Assembly (NCBI RefSeq): GCF_024171695.1
Contig: NZ_JAMTCF010000007.1
Location: 124,001-188,000 of the forward strand
Source: Actinosynnema pretiosum
Lineage (GTDB): Bacteria > Actinomycetota > Actinomycetes > Mycobacteriales > Pseudonocardiaceae
Direction: 5' to 3'
DNA: 64,000 nucleotides
Position 1 is the stretch's first letter. Every line of letters begins with the position of its first letter. Below are positions 24,820 to 39,000 of the stretch, piece after piece. The notes under the pieces are model-generated. The model was not told where the DNA came from. It worked only from the letters and a program-made list of their open reading frames with translations, and searched no databases. The position numbers were made by a program, and so were the translations under genes.

Positions 24820-27800
24820 TTGGCGATCTCTCGCGCGACCAAGGCCACTGCTGCGACCAACTCCACGTCGGGGATTCCCGGAGCGCCGAAGCGGGTTTCG
24901 TTTGCGAAGATCCACGAGCCGCTCCAGACGCCCAACCTGCTCGACCTCCAGATCCAGTCGTTCGAGTGGCTCACCGGCGACGAGGCGTGGTTCCAGCGCC
25001 GGGTCGACGCAGGTGACGAGGCGCCGACGGGCGGTCTCGAAGAGGTCCTGAACGAGATCTCCCCCATCGAGGACTTCTCCGGCTCGATGTCCCTGTCCTT
25101 CTCCGATCCGCGCTTCGACGAGGTCAAGGCCTCGACCGAGGAGTGCAAGGACAAGGACATGACGTACGCGGCCCCGCTGTTCGTCACCGCGGAGTTCACC
25201 AACCACACCACTGGCGAGATCAAGAGCCAGACGGTGTTCATGGGTGACTTCCCGATGATGACCGACAAGGGCACGTTCATCATCAACGGCACCGAGCGGG
25301 TCGTCGTGTCCCAGCTCGTCCGCTCCCCCGGCGTCTACTACGACACCGCGATCGACAAGACGACCGACAAGGACGTCTTCTCGGTCAAGATCATTCCTTC
25401 CAGGGGCGCGTGGCTGGAGTTCGACGTCGACAAGCGCGACACCGTGGGTGTCCGCATCGACCGCAAGCGCCGCCAGCCGGTCACCGTGCTGCTCAAGGCG
25501 CTCGGCTGGAGCACCGAGCAGATCCGCGAGCGCTTCTCCTTCAGCGAGACGCTGCTGACGACGCTGGAGAAGGACCACACGGCGGGCACCGACGAGGCCC
25601 TGCTCGACATCTACCGCAAGCTGCGCCCCGGCGAGCCCCCGACGAAGGAGTCCGCCCAGGCCCTGCTGGAGACGCTCTTCTTCAAGGAGAAGCGCTACGA
25701 CCTCGCCAAGGTCGGCCGGTACAAGGTCAACAAGAAGCTGGGCCTGGACACCCCGATCAGCACCGGCGTGCTGACCGAGGACGACATCGTCACGACGATC
25801 GAGTACCTGGTCCGCCTGCACGCCGGTGAGACCAGCATGCAGCCGGGCGAGACCGAGGTGCCGGTCGAGGTCGACGACATCGACCACTTCGGCAACCGCC
25901 GCCTGCGCACCGTCGGCGAGCTGATCCAGAACCAGATCCGGGTCGGCCTCTCCCGCATGGAGCGCGTCGTGCGCGAGCGCATGACGACCCAGGACGTCGA
26001 GGCGATCACGCCGCAGACCCTGATCAACATCCGCCCCGTCGTGGCGGCGATCAAGGAGTTCTTCGGCACGTCCCAGCTCTCGCAGTTCATGGACCAGACC
26101 AACCCGCTGGCCGGTCTGACCCACAAGCGCCGCCTCTCGGCGCTGGGCCCCGGTGGTCTGTCGCGTGAGCGCGCGGGCATGGAGGTCCGCGACGTCCACC
26201 CGTCGCACTACGGCCGCATGTGCCCCATCGAGACCCCTGAAGGCCCGAACATCGGCCTGATCGGCTCGCTGTCCTCCTACGGGCGGGTCAACCCGTTCGG
26301 CTTCATCGAGACGCCGTACCGCAAGGTCGTCGACGGTCAGGTCACCGACCAGATCGACTACCTGACCGCGGACGAGGAGGACCGGTACGTCAAGGCCCAG
26401 GCGAACGCCAAGGTCGACGGGGAGGGCAACTTCCTCGAGGCCAAGGTCCTGGTCCGCAAGAAGGGCGGCGAGGTCGAGATGATCGACCCGCGCGACGTCG
26501 ACTACATGGACGTCTCGCCCCGCCAGATGGTCTCCGCCGCGACGGCGATGATCCCCTTCCTCGAGCACGACGACGCGAACCGCGCCCTCATGGGCGCGAA
26601 CATGCAGCGCCAGGCGGTGCCGCTGCTGCGCAGCGAGTCCCCGCTGGTCGGCACCGGCATGGAGCTGCGCGCCGCGGTCGACGCGGGCGACGTCGTGGTG
26701 GCCAAGAAGACCGGCGTGGTGGAGGAGATCTCCGCCGACTACGTCACGGTCATGGCCGACGACGGCTCCCGCCAGACCTACGGGATGCACAAGTTCCGCC
26801 GGTCGAACCAGGGCACCTGCATCAACCAGAAGCCCATCGTGCACGAGGGCGACCGGGTGCAGGAGGGCCAGGTCCTCGCGGACGGCCCGTGCACCGAGAA
26901 CGGCGAGATGGCCCTGGGCAAGAACCTGCTCGTGGCGATCATGCCGTGGGAGGGCCACAACTACGAGGACGCGATCATCCTGTCGCAGCGCCTCGTGCAG
27001 GACGACGTCCTGACCTCGATCCACATCGAGGAGCACGAGATCGACGCCCGCGACACCAAGCTGGGCGCCGAGGAGATCACGCGGGACATCCCGAACGTCT
27101 CCGAGGAGGTCCTGGCCGACCTGGACGAGCGCGGCATCATCCGCATCGGCGCCGAGGTCCAGCCGGGCGACATCCTCGTCGGCAAGGTCACGCCCAAGGG
27201 CGAGACCGAGCTGACCCCCGAGGAGCGGCTGCTCCGCGCGATCTTCGGCGAGAAGGCGCGCGAGGTCCGCGACACCTCGCTCAAGGTGCCCCACGGCGAG
27301 TACGGCAAGGTCATCGGCATCCGCGTGTTCAGCCGCGAGGACGACGACGAGCTGCCCCCCGGCGTGAACGAGCTGGTCCGCGTGTACGTGGCCCAGAAGC
27401 GCAAGATCCAGGACGGCGACAAGCTCGCCGGTCGCCACGGCAACAAGGGCGTCATCGGCAAGATCCTCCCCGTCGAGGACATGCCCTTCCTGGAGGACGG
27501 CACCCCGGTCGACATCGTGCTGAACACGCACGGCGTCCCCCGTCGTATGAACATCGGCCAGGTCCTGGAGACCCACCTCGGGTGGATCGCCAAGCAGGGC
27601 TGGAGCATCAACGGCGACCCGGACTGGGCGAAGAACCTGCCCGCCGACCTCTACGAGGTCGACCCCGGCACGAAGACCGCCACGCCCGTCTTCGACGGCG
27701 CGCGCGAGGAGGAGATCACGGGCCTGCTGGGCTCGACGGTCCCGAACCGCGACGGCGAGCGCATGGTCAAGGAGAACGGCAAGGCGCAGCTCTTCGACGG

Positions 27801-28302
27801 GCGCAGCGGCGAGCCGTACCCCTTCCCCGTGTCGGTCGGCTACATGTACATCCTGAAGCTGCTGCACCTGGTGGACGACAAGATCCACGCGCGCTCCACC
27901 GGCCCGTACTCGATGATCACGCAGCAGCCGCTGGGTGGTAAGGCGCAGTTCGGTGGTCAGCGCTTCGGTGAGATGGAGTGCTGGGCGATGCAGGCGTACG
28001 GCGCCGCCTACACCCTGCAGGAGCTGCTCACCATCAAGTCCGACGACGTGCTCGGCCGCGTGAAGGTCTACGAGGCCATCGTCAAGGGCGAGAACATCCC
28101 GGAGCCGGGCATCCCGGAGTCCTTCAAGGTGCTGCTCAAGGAGCTCCAGTCGCTGTGCCTCAACGTCGAGGTGCTGTCCTCGGACGGCGCCGCGATCGAG
28201 ATGCGCGACGGCGACGACGAAGACCTGGAGCGCGCGGCCGCGAACCTCGGCATCAACCTGTCGCGGTCCGAGTCGCCGTCCGTGGACGACGTCGTCAACT
28301 GA
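24820..28302 (+). CDS. rpoB: DNA-directed RNA polymerase subunit beta, 1160 aa
   Basis: Start TTG 24820 behind GGAAGGACG. Complete beta subunit from the N-terminal [20 protein letters not shown] to the C-terminal [11 protein letters not shown]. The rifampicin region lies at residues 413-445 ([20 protein letters not shown] then [10 protein letters not shown]). D425, H435 and S440 (E. coli D516, H526, S531) are wild type. T427 and A431 replace the Asn and Ser usual at E. coli positions 518 and 522. The catalytic-core motif GRHGNKGV and the [13 protein letters not shown] segment are intact. It is co-transcribed with rpoC, 117 nt downstream. Confidence 0.98.
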   Translation: MAISRATKATAATNSTSGIPGAPKRVSFAKIHEPLQTPNLLDLQIQSFEWLTGDEAWFQRRVDAGDEAPTGGLEEVLNEISPIEDFSGSMSLSFSDPRFDEVKASTEECKDKDMTYAAPLFVTAEFTNHTTGEIKSQTVFMGDFPMMTDKGTFIINGTERVVVSQLVRSPGVYYDTAIDKTTDKDVFSVKIIPSRGAWLEFDVDKRDTVGVRIDRKRRQPVTVLLKALGWSTEQIRERFSFSETLLTTLEKDHTAGTDEALLDIYRKLRPGEPPTKESAQALLETLFFKEKRYDLAKVGRYKVNKKLGLDTPISTGVLTEDDIVTTIEYLVRLHAGETSMQPGETEVPVEVDDIDHFGNRRLRTVGELIQNQIRVGLSRMERVVRERMTTQDVEAITPQTLINIRPVVAAIKEFFGTSQLSQFMDQTNPLAGLTHKRRLSALGPGGLSRERAGMEVRDVHPSHYGRMCPIETPEGPNIGLIGSLSSYGRVNPFGFIETPYRKVVDGQVTDQIDYLTADEEDRYVKAQANAKVDGEGNFLEAKVLVRKKGGEVEMIDPRDVDYMDVSPRQMVSAATAMIPFLEHDDANRALMGANMQRQAVPLLRSESPLVGTGMELRAAVDAGDVVVAKKTGVVEEISADYVTVMADDGSRQTYGMHKFRRSNQGTCINQKPIVHEGDRVQEGQVLADGPCTENGEMALGKNLLVAIMPWEGHNYEDAIILSQRLVQDDVLTSIHIEEHEIDARDTKLGAEEITRDIPNVSEEVLADLDERGIIRIGAEVQPGDILVGKVTPKGETELTPEERLLRAIFGEKAREVRDTSLKVPHGEYGKVIGIRVFSREDDDELPPGVNELVRVYVAQKRKIQDGDKLAGRHGNKGVIGKILPVEDMPFLEDGTPVDIVLNTHGVPRRMNIGQVLETHLGWIAKQGWSINGDPDWAKNLPADLYEVDPGTKTATPVFDGAREEEITGLLGSTVPNRDGERMVKENGKAQLFDGRSGEPYPFPVSVGYMYILKLLHLVDDKIHARSTGPYSMITQQPLGGKAQFGGQRFGEMECWAMQAYGAAYTLQELLTIKSDDVLGRVKVYEAIVKGENIPEPGIPESFKVLLKELQSLCLNVEVLSSDGAAIEMRDGDDEDLERAAANLGINLSRSESPSVDDVVN

Positions 28303-28312
28303 CCCGCCGGAA

Positions 28313-28345
28313 CCGAGGAGGGCGCCCCTACCGGCGCCCCCTCGG
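28313..28345 (+). other. Hairpin in the rpoB-rpoC spacer
   Basis: CCGAGGAGGGCGCC pairs with GGCGCCCCCTCGG, with one bulged base. There is no T-run, so processing or stabilisation is more likely than termination. Confidence 0.5.
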
Positions 28346-28419
28346 CTCCCCCCAGCTCCTGAGCCAGCCCTCCAGCCCTGCTTTCGGGGCAACCGATCCA
28401 AAAGGGGAAGAGAGTAGAC

Positions 28420-32316
<3,897 letters not shown>

Positions 32317-32334
32317 CCGGAGCTCTGGTTGTGG

Positions 32335-32365
32335 GAAGGCCCCCGGCGTCTCGCCGGGGGCCTTC
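32335..32365 (+). terminator. Terminator of rpoBC
   Basis: GAAGGCCCCCGGCG pairs with CGCCGGGGGCCTTC around a 3-nt loop, followed by a pyrimidine-rich tail. Confidence 0.85.
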
Positions 32366-32422
32366 TCCCGTTTCCCGGCGCCTGCGGTGCTGCTCGCGGG
32401 GGCTCACGACCGGGTGAAAAGC

Positions 32423-32457
32423 AGATCGGCGGCGCCCGGTTCGGGCGCCGCCGATCT
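32423..32457. terminator. 16-bp perfect palindrome with 3-nt loop
   Basis: AGATCGGCGGCGCCCG and CGGGCGCCGCCGATCT. It lies between the convergent rpoC and zinc-ribbon gene and may stop transcription from the minus strand, with rpoC having its own terminator just before. Confidence 0.65.
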
Positions 32458-32556
32458 CGTTCAGCGAAGGTCCGGGCGATCGGTCGGTCCGGTGACGGAC
32501 AACCCCCTCGGTCCCCCTGCGTGGTTCACCCCCGCGTGGTCACCACCCCCGAGTGG

Positions 32557-32850
32557 TCACGAGGAGTAGAACAGGCCGGACAGGCCGCGGTGCTTGCGGT
32601 GGCCGTAGTGGCCGCCGTAGTGCGGCTGACCCCAGACGGGCGGCGGCTGCTGCACGTAGTGGACCTGCGCGGGTGCGGGAGCGGCGGCGGGAGGGGGCGG
32701 CGGCGGGGTCGCCATCTGCTTCTCCAGCCGGGTGATCGCCTCCAGCTCGCCGTAGTCGAGGAAGACGCCCCGGCAGCCGTCGCACTGCTCGATGTGCACG
32801 CCCATGCGGTCATAGGTGCGCATCTGCGCATGGCACTTGGGACACTGCAT
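32557..32850 (-). CDS. TFIIB-type zinc-ribbon protein, 97 aa
   Basis: MQCPKCHAQMRTYDRMGVHI followed by EQCDGCRGVFLDYGELEAI gives two CxxC pairs of the zf-TFIIB family, in which the second pair precedes a GVFLD motif. A proline/alanine run (about 52-65) and a His/Gly/Tyr-rich tail follow. AGGAGG precedes the ATG at 9-nt spacing. Function is unknown; members are small cytosolic zinc proteins. It is the last gene of the minus-strand block, 38 nt after the phosphotransferase gene. Confidence 0.85.
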   Translation of the reverse strand: MQCPKCHAQMRTYDRMGVHIEQCDGCRGVFLDYGELEAITRLEKQMATPPPPPPAAAPAPAQVHYVQQPPPVWGQPHYGGHYGHRKHRGLSGLFYSS

Positions 32851-32888
32851 CACTGGTACCTCCTGGTCTTCGCCCGGTGACCGCGATA

Positions 32889-33749
32889 TTAGCCGCGGCG
32901 CGGTCCCCGGTGGGTCGAGACGATCCGGTCGCAGGCCGCGACCAGGGCTTCCTGCGCGGGTTCCAGGGGCGCGCCGTCGCGGACCGACGCGGTCAGCGCC
33001 CGAGCCGCCATCTGCACCACGAGCGCCCGCGCGGGCGCCTCCAGCGCGGCCCACGGGTCGGCGGGGTCGACGGCCGGTCCGCCCGCGTCCAGGTAGGCGG
33101 TCAGCAGCCGGTCCCACTCGCGCCCGTCCAGCACCCCGACGAGCAGCAGCGCGGCGGGCCGGGCGAGGTCCCAGGCGGGGTGGCCCCACCCGAGGTCGTC
33201 GAGGTCGATGAGCCGCCAGCCCCCGTCGTGGCGCAGCAGCTGGCCGAGGTGCCAGTCGCCGTGGACGAGCGCCGCGCCGCGCGGCGGGTCGGGCAGCGTG
33301 CCGAACGCGCCCAGCACCACGTCCGCGCCGGGAACCCCGGCGGGCACCTCCCGCACGGCCCGCGCCATCCGGCTCCAGGCGCTCGCCTCGGGCGTGCCCG
33401 GCGGCACGGGCGCCAGGTGCAGCGCCGCCAGCAACCGCCCGGCGTCCGCCAGCGGGAACGCCTCGGGCTCGGACTGCGGCACGGCCTCCCCGAAGGGCCA
33501 CCGCGTCACCACCCGCCCCAGCACCTCGACCGGGGGCCCGAGCGGCGCGAGCAGCACCCCGCCGAGCCCGCGCGCGACGTCCAGCCGAGCCCCGAGCGCG
33601 CCGCCGTCCGTGCCGGGCTCGTGCGCCTTCAGCACGACGTCCCCGGCCCGCACGACCACGACGTCCCCGCGCACCGCGACGACCTCGACGGCGCCGGAGC
33701 CGCCCTCGGCCCCGGCGAGCGCGCCCATCGCGGTGATCAACTCGTCCAC
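32889..33749 (-). CDS. APH-family phosphotransferase, 286 aa
   Basis: Aminoglycoside-phosphotransferase-like kinase fold. It has the catalytic loop LVHGDWHLGQLL (about residues 165-176) and the metal-binding LIDLDDLGWGHPAWDLARP (about 184-202), while the N-lobe is short (VVLKAHEPGTD). The substrate cannot be inferred; many members act on small metabolites rather than antibiotics. Start GTG 33749, 19 nt after the stop of the upstream gene, so it may be carried on the toxin-cassette transcript. Confidence 0.83.
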   Translation of the reverse strand: MDELITAMGALAGAEGGSGAVEVVAVRGDVVVVRAGDVVLKAHEPGTDGGALGARLDVARGLGGVLLAPLGPPVEVLGRVVTRWPFGEAVPQSEPEAFPLADAGRLLAALHLAPVPPGTPEASAWSRMARAVREVPAGVPGADVVLGAFGTLPDPPRGAALVHGDWHLGQLLRHDGGWRLIDLDDLGWGHPAWDLARPAALLLVGVLDGREWDRLLTAYLDAGGPAVDPADPWAALEAPARALVVQMAARALTASVRDGAPLEPAQEALVAACDRIVSTHRGPRRG

Positions 33750-33768
33750 GGCGTCAGTGAACCACCGA

Positions 33769-35481
33769 TCAGGCCTGCGGCGGGGGCGGCTGCCCGCCCT
33801 CGGCGGGCTGCTGGTTCCCCGCCTGCTGGTCCTGCGCCTGCCCGGTCGACACCTGCCCGGTCGCCCCCTGCTCGTCGTCCTGCGCCCGAGGCAGGTCCAC
33901 GGGCTCGCGCAGCGCCGTCGTGTAGCTGTAGAAGAACCCGATCAGGTAGGTCGCCGCGTCACCGGGGTTGTCGAAGGCCGTGTAGAACTGCCGCCGCCCC
34001 CGGTAGTCCCAGTACACGACGAAGTCGTCGTCCTGCCGCACCAGGTTGATCGCGCCGTCGGCGTGCTCGCCCAGCGAGTACGCCATCGGGTTCAGGCCCA
34101 GGTGCTCGGCGATGCCCCGCGCCGCGTCCAGCGCCGTCTCGACCTCCTCGGCCACCCCCGGTTCGAGGTCCGCGAGGTCGTGGCTGCCCTGCCGGTTCAT
34201 CGCGTACGACAGCGCGCGCGCCCGCGACACCGACGACACCCGCTCCGGCAGCAGGTAGCGCCGCGACCTGATGTGCGCGAGCAGCCCCGGCTCGGGGGGC
34301 AGGTCGTGGTGCTCCAGGTAGTAGGCGATCATCCCCGCCCACACCCACCGGCCGTCGGTCAGGAACACCGCGGGCACCGTCTCGGGGTGCGCCGGGTCCA
34401 TGCGGTCGACCTCCAGGCCCCGACCGGTCAGGACCGCGACCGCGTTGTTCAGGTAGTCCAGCACCAGCTGCCGCTCGTCCGGGTGAAGCCGGGGGCGGTG
34501 GGAGCCGACCCGGTAGCCCGTCTCGCCGTCGCCGGAGAAGTGCTCGAAGACCCTGGCCGGGATCATCGCCGGGACCGGGGGCTCCTGCTGCGGGAGCACG
34601 CCCCGGTCCGGGGTGACCTCCAGGTCCAGCCCGTCCGAGTTGGCCCGCACGACCCACTCCGGCGCGTCCTGGAGCGCTCTCGGGAAGCGCAGCAGGTCGT
34701 GCTTGACCAGCGGGTTGGGGTGCTCGTCCGGGTAGCGGAAGTTGAACGTCCGCCAGCGCGGCTCGCTCTGCCAGTCGTACGAGGCGACGACCTCGCCGTC
34801 GGGTGCGAAGGTCAGGTCCGCCTTGTACCAGGCGCCCCGCGACGACCGGTACATCCGGGAGCGCAGCCGGTCGAACCACTGGCCCACCATCAGCGGCGGG
34901 TACCAGTGGACGACCTCCTCGTCCCCGTCCAGCAGGGCGGTCGCGGTCAGCAGCTGCCAGCCGCTCAGCGCCTCCACCTCGATCCGCGCCGAGAGCCAGC
35001 CCTCCGGCGCGTGCTCGGCGATCAGCGCCTTGAGCGCGGCCAGGTGCTCCTCGGTTCCCTCCTCGGGGGCGGGCTCGGGGAACTCCGACGCCCGGTAGAG
35101 GAACGGCGCGGGGGAGGCGTCGGTGCCGGGGAGGTAGGAGGCGCGGTACTGGAACAGGCTCTCCACGACGTCGAGCGAGGGCGTCATGACGGCGTGCGGT
35201 GCGGGGACCCCGCCCTCCGGCACCCGCCAGCCCGACGTCGTCACCAGGACCTTGCCGCCCTCGACGAGCTTCTCGAACGTCGCGGTCCTGCCCTCCACGG
35301 TCACGCAGGGCCACGCGGTCAGCACCGCCTCGTACGAGTTCGGCGGCTGCCCGACCGTGCCGTCCGCGAAGGTGAGCCTGCCGCCGAAGGGACTCCACTC
35401 CCAGGACTCCACCGCGCGCAGCTCGTCGTTGGCGACCGCGCAGCGGACCGGGTCAGCGGACTCGGGGAAGATCGCTCTCAC
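33769..35481 (-). CDS. Probable immunity protein of the toxin cassette, YezG/DUF600-like segment, 570 aa
   Basis: I start at GTG 35481, which overlaps the preceding stop (GTGA). Residues about 165-290 (ARIEVEALSGWQLLTATALL, GAWYKADLTFAPDGEVVASYD, FPRALQDAPEWV) resemble YezG/DUF600 proteins, known as immunity partners of LXG/WXG-secreted toxins. The N-terminal 110 residues and the C-terminal half (PERVSSVSRARALSYAMNRQ; VYWDYRGRRQFYTAFDNPGD) are unassigned. The tail is Gln/Pro-rich. There is no signal peptide, so it is cytosolic, as an immunity protein should be. It directly follows the toxin and pseudo-transferase genes. The family call is by eye and needs a profile search. Confidence 0.6.
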   Translation of the reverse strand: MRAIFPESADPVRCAVANDELRAVESWEWSPFGGRLTFADGTVGQPPNSYEAVLTAWPCVTVEGRTATFEKLVEGGKVLVTTSGWRVPEGGVPAPHAVMTPSLDVVESLFQYRASYLPGTDASPAPFLYRASEFPEPAPEEGTEEHLAALKALIAEHAPEGWLSARIEVEALSGWQLLTATALLDGDEEVVHWYPPLMVGQWFDRLRSRMYRSSRGAWYKADLTFAPDGEVVASYDWQSEPRWRTFNFRYPDEHPNPLVKHDLLRFPRALQDAPEWVVRANSDGLDLEVTPDRGVLPQQEPPVPAMIPARVFEHFSGDGETGYRVGSHRPRLHPDERQLVLDYLNNAVAVLTGRGLEVDRMDPAHPETVPAVFLTDGRWVWAGMIAYYLEHHDLPPEPGLLAHIRSRRYLLPERVSSVSRARALSYAMNRQGSHDLADLEPGVAEEVETALDAARGIAEHLGLNPMAYSLGEHADGAINLVRQDDDFVVYWDYRGRRQFYTAFDNPGDAATYLIGFFYSYTTALREPVDLPRAQDDEQGATGQVSTGQAQDQQAGNQQPAEGGQPPPPQA

Positions 35482-36026
35482 TTCTGCGCTCCGGTGTTGC
35501 CGACCCACTCGACCTCGTCGGGGGCGAAGGCTGCGTTGGGGATGTTGTCCTTGAAGGACTTCGAGTGGAGGTAGAGGTACCCGTACTCGTCGAGCCGGTA
35601 GGTGAGCAGGATCGGGATCGCGTCCTTCACCAGCGCGCCGGGGACACCGCCGGGGATCAGCAGCTGCCCGCGCTGCCCGGCGGGGAGCGGCGGGCGCCCG
35701 AGCTCGTGCCAGGTGGCGTCCACGTGCAGCCCGTTCGGGTGAAAGACCTGGTACAGGTACTCGACCTGGATCCAGCTCCTGCTGTCCTGGACCACTGTCG
35801 CAGCGCGCTCGTCGGGCCGCTGGAGCAGCGGGTTCTCCACCCCGAGGGAGAAGGACACGAACGCGCTCCGCTCGACCTGGCCGAACATGACGTGGTGGTC
35901 GAGGCCGAACTCGTCGCCGCCCGCGCGGAAGCCCTCGGCGAACACCTGCTCGGGCGGGGTGGCCTCGCGCCGGAAGAGCGCGTTCTTCGGGTTCAGGTAG
36001 TCCGCGGCTTTCCGCCAGATGATCAT
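35478..36026 (-). CDS. Stand-alone ADP-ribosyltransferase-fold protein without catalytic glutamates, 182 aa
   Basis: ATG 36026 overlaps the toxin stop (ATGA). The protein aligns by eye with the toxin's C-terminal domain: LFRREATPPEQVFAEGF matches YYRMDSRGPEQVAAEGF; RSAFVSFS matches SSGFVSAC; VEYLYQVFHPNGLHVDATW matches VEGWVHAFHVPAGIDADAT; QRGQLLIPGGVP matches QESEITVPGGVPP. The NAD-binding Arg and the serine-strand motif are kept, but both glutamates of ExE are replaced (R-G-Q). It is therefore a likely pseudo-enzyme that could bind NAD or the toxin's partner, act as a decoy, or help immunity. Lack of a secretion domain suggests it stays in the producing cell. Confidence 0.75.
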   Translation of the reverse strand: MIIWRKAADYLNPKNALFRREATPPEQVFAEGFRAGGDEFGLDHHVMFGQVERSAFVSFSLGVENPLLQRPDERAATVVQDSRSWIQVEYLYQVFHPNGLHVDATWHELGRPPLPAGQRGQLLIPGGVPGALVKDAIPILLTYRLDEYGYLYLHSKSFKDNIPNAAFAPDEVEWVGNTGAQK

Positions 36027-39000
36027 GTTCTTCCGCCTGTCCGCGTCGCGGGCCGCTCGGGGTCGGGGTCGAAGCCGGGGTTCTCGACGTGCTCGCCGAT
36101 CGACCGGCGCGTCACGTTCTTGAAGTCGGGGACGCCGTCCACGAGGGGGACGACCATCCGCATCAGGAAGGACGAGGAGATGTTCCGGGGCGGGACGCCG
36201 CCGGGCACGGTGATCTCGCTCTCCTGGTGCGCGGAGTCGCCCGACATGCCGCCCACCGGGTTGTCCCGCAGCGTGGCGTCGGCGTCGATCCCCGCCGGGA
36301 CGTGGAAGGCGTGCACCCACCCCTCGACCGTCGCGGTGCCGTCCCCGTTGTCGAACACCTCGTACGGGGTGCGGGCGCCGCCCGGATCGTGCTGCGCGCC
36401 GGTGCGGGAGAAGATGTCCTTCAGGTCCCGGCAGGCCGACACGAACCCGCTGCTGGTGGTGTTCCCGGAGATGTGCGACTCCACGTTGAAGTGGTAGTCG
36501 GCGGGGTCGCCGATCGGCGTGAAGCCCTCGGCCGCCACCTGCTCCGGACCTCGGGAGTCCATCCGGTAGTAGGCGTTCTTCTTGAGGTGCCACTCGTCCC
36601 CGTACGAGTGCCAGACCAGCTGCTTGAGGTCGCCACTGCTCCCCAGGACCAGGTCGTGGACCTCCTGGCCGGTGAGGTCGAGGTCGTTCCTGGTGATCTC
36701 CTCGGGAGCCGACCTGGTCAGCCGGTACTCCTCCGGGATGGGCTCGCCGGGCTTGAAGTCGTACTCCTCGTACCTCGGACGGCCGCGCTCCTCCAGGTAC
36801 CTGTTCAGGTCGTTCAGGAAGTCCGGGGTGATGCCGTGCTCGGGCACGTCGGGCAGGTGGACGAAGCGCCCGTCGTCGCCGACGTAGCTCATCCGGGTCA
36901 GCTCTTGGGCCTCCTCCGGGGTCAGCGCGTACCCGCCCTCCGCGCGGTAGGTCCGCAGCGCCTCCTCGCGCAGCAGCACCTCGGCCTCGCGCCGCCTGCG
37001 CTCGTCCTGCGGCAGCGCCCGCAGCTCCTCGTCGGACAGGCCGTCGGGCCAGCCGTCCGGGGGGATCGTCTGCTTCCTCGGGTCGACCCACTCCAGCCCG
37101 GACGGGGTCTTCACGGCGTCCCGGAACGCCGCTTCCTGGTCGAGCTGCTCGTGGAAGGCGGCCAGGAAGTCCTCGAGCAGCTGGTCGGCGGACTTCCACT
37201 CGTCGGGCCCGAGGTCGTGGGCGGGCTGCTCGGGCAGGGGGGACCCGGAGTCCTCCGGCCGGTGGTCGGGGGTCCGGTCGGGGGCCGGGGCGTGGTCGCG
37301 CCCGACGGGGGTGGTGGGGTCGGCGAGCCCGTCGACCAGCCGGTCGGCGATGCCGCGTGGTGCTGCGGGTGGCGTGGGCTCGACGGGCTTCGCGGCGGTT
37401 TCCGGCTCGGCCGACCGCTCGGGTTTCGGCTGCTCCGGCGCGACCTGCTCCGGCGCGCTCTGCGCGTGCACGTCCTGCGGGGACGGCTGGTGGGGCCGGG
37501 GCAGGTCCGCGAGCGCCTGCTGCGGGCGCCCGGTGGTCTGCTCGACCTCGGGGGCGGGCAGGTCGGCGGTCTGCTGCGGACGTGCCGGAGTCTCCGCGCG
37601 GGGAGCGCCCGGCTGCTGCGCGTCCGGGGACGTGGGTCGGTGCGCGGGCGGGCGCTCGCCCTGCGGCTGACCACCCACCGGAGGGGGCGGGGACGCAGGC
37701 CGCTGGCTGCGGTTGTCGACCGGGGGCGCGGACGGCGCGACCTGGCCGCCCTGCTGGAAGCCGGAGGGCGGGGTCTGGGGGTGCCGCTGCTGCGGGGTGG
37801 GGCCTGGCTGGGCCTGGCCTGGCTGCGGTGAACCTGGCTGAGCGGCGCCTGGCTGGGCAAGGGCTGGCTGCGGTGAACTCGGCCGAGCGGCGTCCGGCTG
37901 GGCAGGGGTTGGCTGCGGCGAACCCTGCCGAACGGCGTCTGGCTGGGCGGGGCCGGTCTGCGGAGTGGTCGGCCGTGCGAAACCTGGCTGTGGTGAGCCG
38001 GGCTGCGCGAAACCGGGCCGCCCAGGGGCGGGGTTCGGGCTGAACTGCTGCGGCCCCGGCCTACCCGCGCCCGGAGGCGTGGAACCCGCCTGCGGCGGCG
38101 GGCCCTGCCGGTAGCCCGGCTGCGCGGGGCCGGTTTGCGCGGGGCGGGCCTGCGGTAGGCCGGGCTGCGCGGGGCCGGGCTGGGGGAGGCCGGGCTGGGG
38201 GAGGCCGGGCTGCGCGGGCCTCGGCTGGGCGAAGCCCTGCGGCTGGCCCCCCGGCTGACCGCCGGTTCGATGGCTGCCCAAGGGCTGGCTGCCCACGGGC
38301 TGTCCGCCTACGGGCTGTCCACCCACGGGCTGTCCGCCTGCGGTCTGGCTGCCCATGGGCTGTCCGCCCACGGGCTGGCCGATTCCGGGCTGGCCGCCCG
38401 CAGGCCGATGACCCGGCTGCTGCTGGTAGCCCTGAGGGATGCCTGCCTGTTGCCGGTGGCCCTGCGGGATGCCCTGCTGCTGCGACTGGGCGCCCGGTCG
38501 GCCCGGACCGGGCTGCTGGTGCTGGCCGCCGAGCGGCTGGTGGGGGTGACCGCCCTGCTGGGGCGGCGCGCCGAAGTGGTTCTGCCCGAGCGGCTGCCTC
38601 GCCGCGGGCTGCCCGAACTGCGGCGCGCCGGGGTTGCCGTTCGGCGTGCGCCGGGAGTTGTCGCCGTTGCCGAAGGGCGCGGGGGCCTGCTGCCTGCCGG
38701 GGCCCTGGGCCTGGCCGTGGGGGTGCTGCGGGCCGCCCGGCCAACCGGGGTGTCCGGCGGTCTGGCCGGGCGGGACCGGCGTCGACGGGTGGACCGTGGG
38801 CGGCTGGGGTTGCGGGGCGGCCCAGGGCTGCTGGCCGGTGAGGCCCTGCTGCTGGCGCTGCTGCGCGGCCTCCGGGGTCCAGCCCCGGAAGGGGGAGTTC
38901 GCGTGCGGGTCGACCTCGGGCTGGCGGGTGAACACCTGCTTGACCCAGCCGAGCGCGCCCTTGCCCGACCTGGTCTGGTGCGGGTTGCCCGCCTGACCGC

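Noticed and set aside
37796..38400. Regular repeats that resemble a CRISPR array
   Set aside because: Units are 15-30 bp, contiguous, in frame within the toxin gene, and have no unique spacers.
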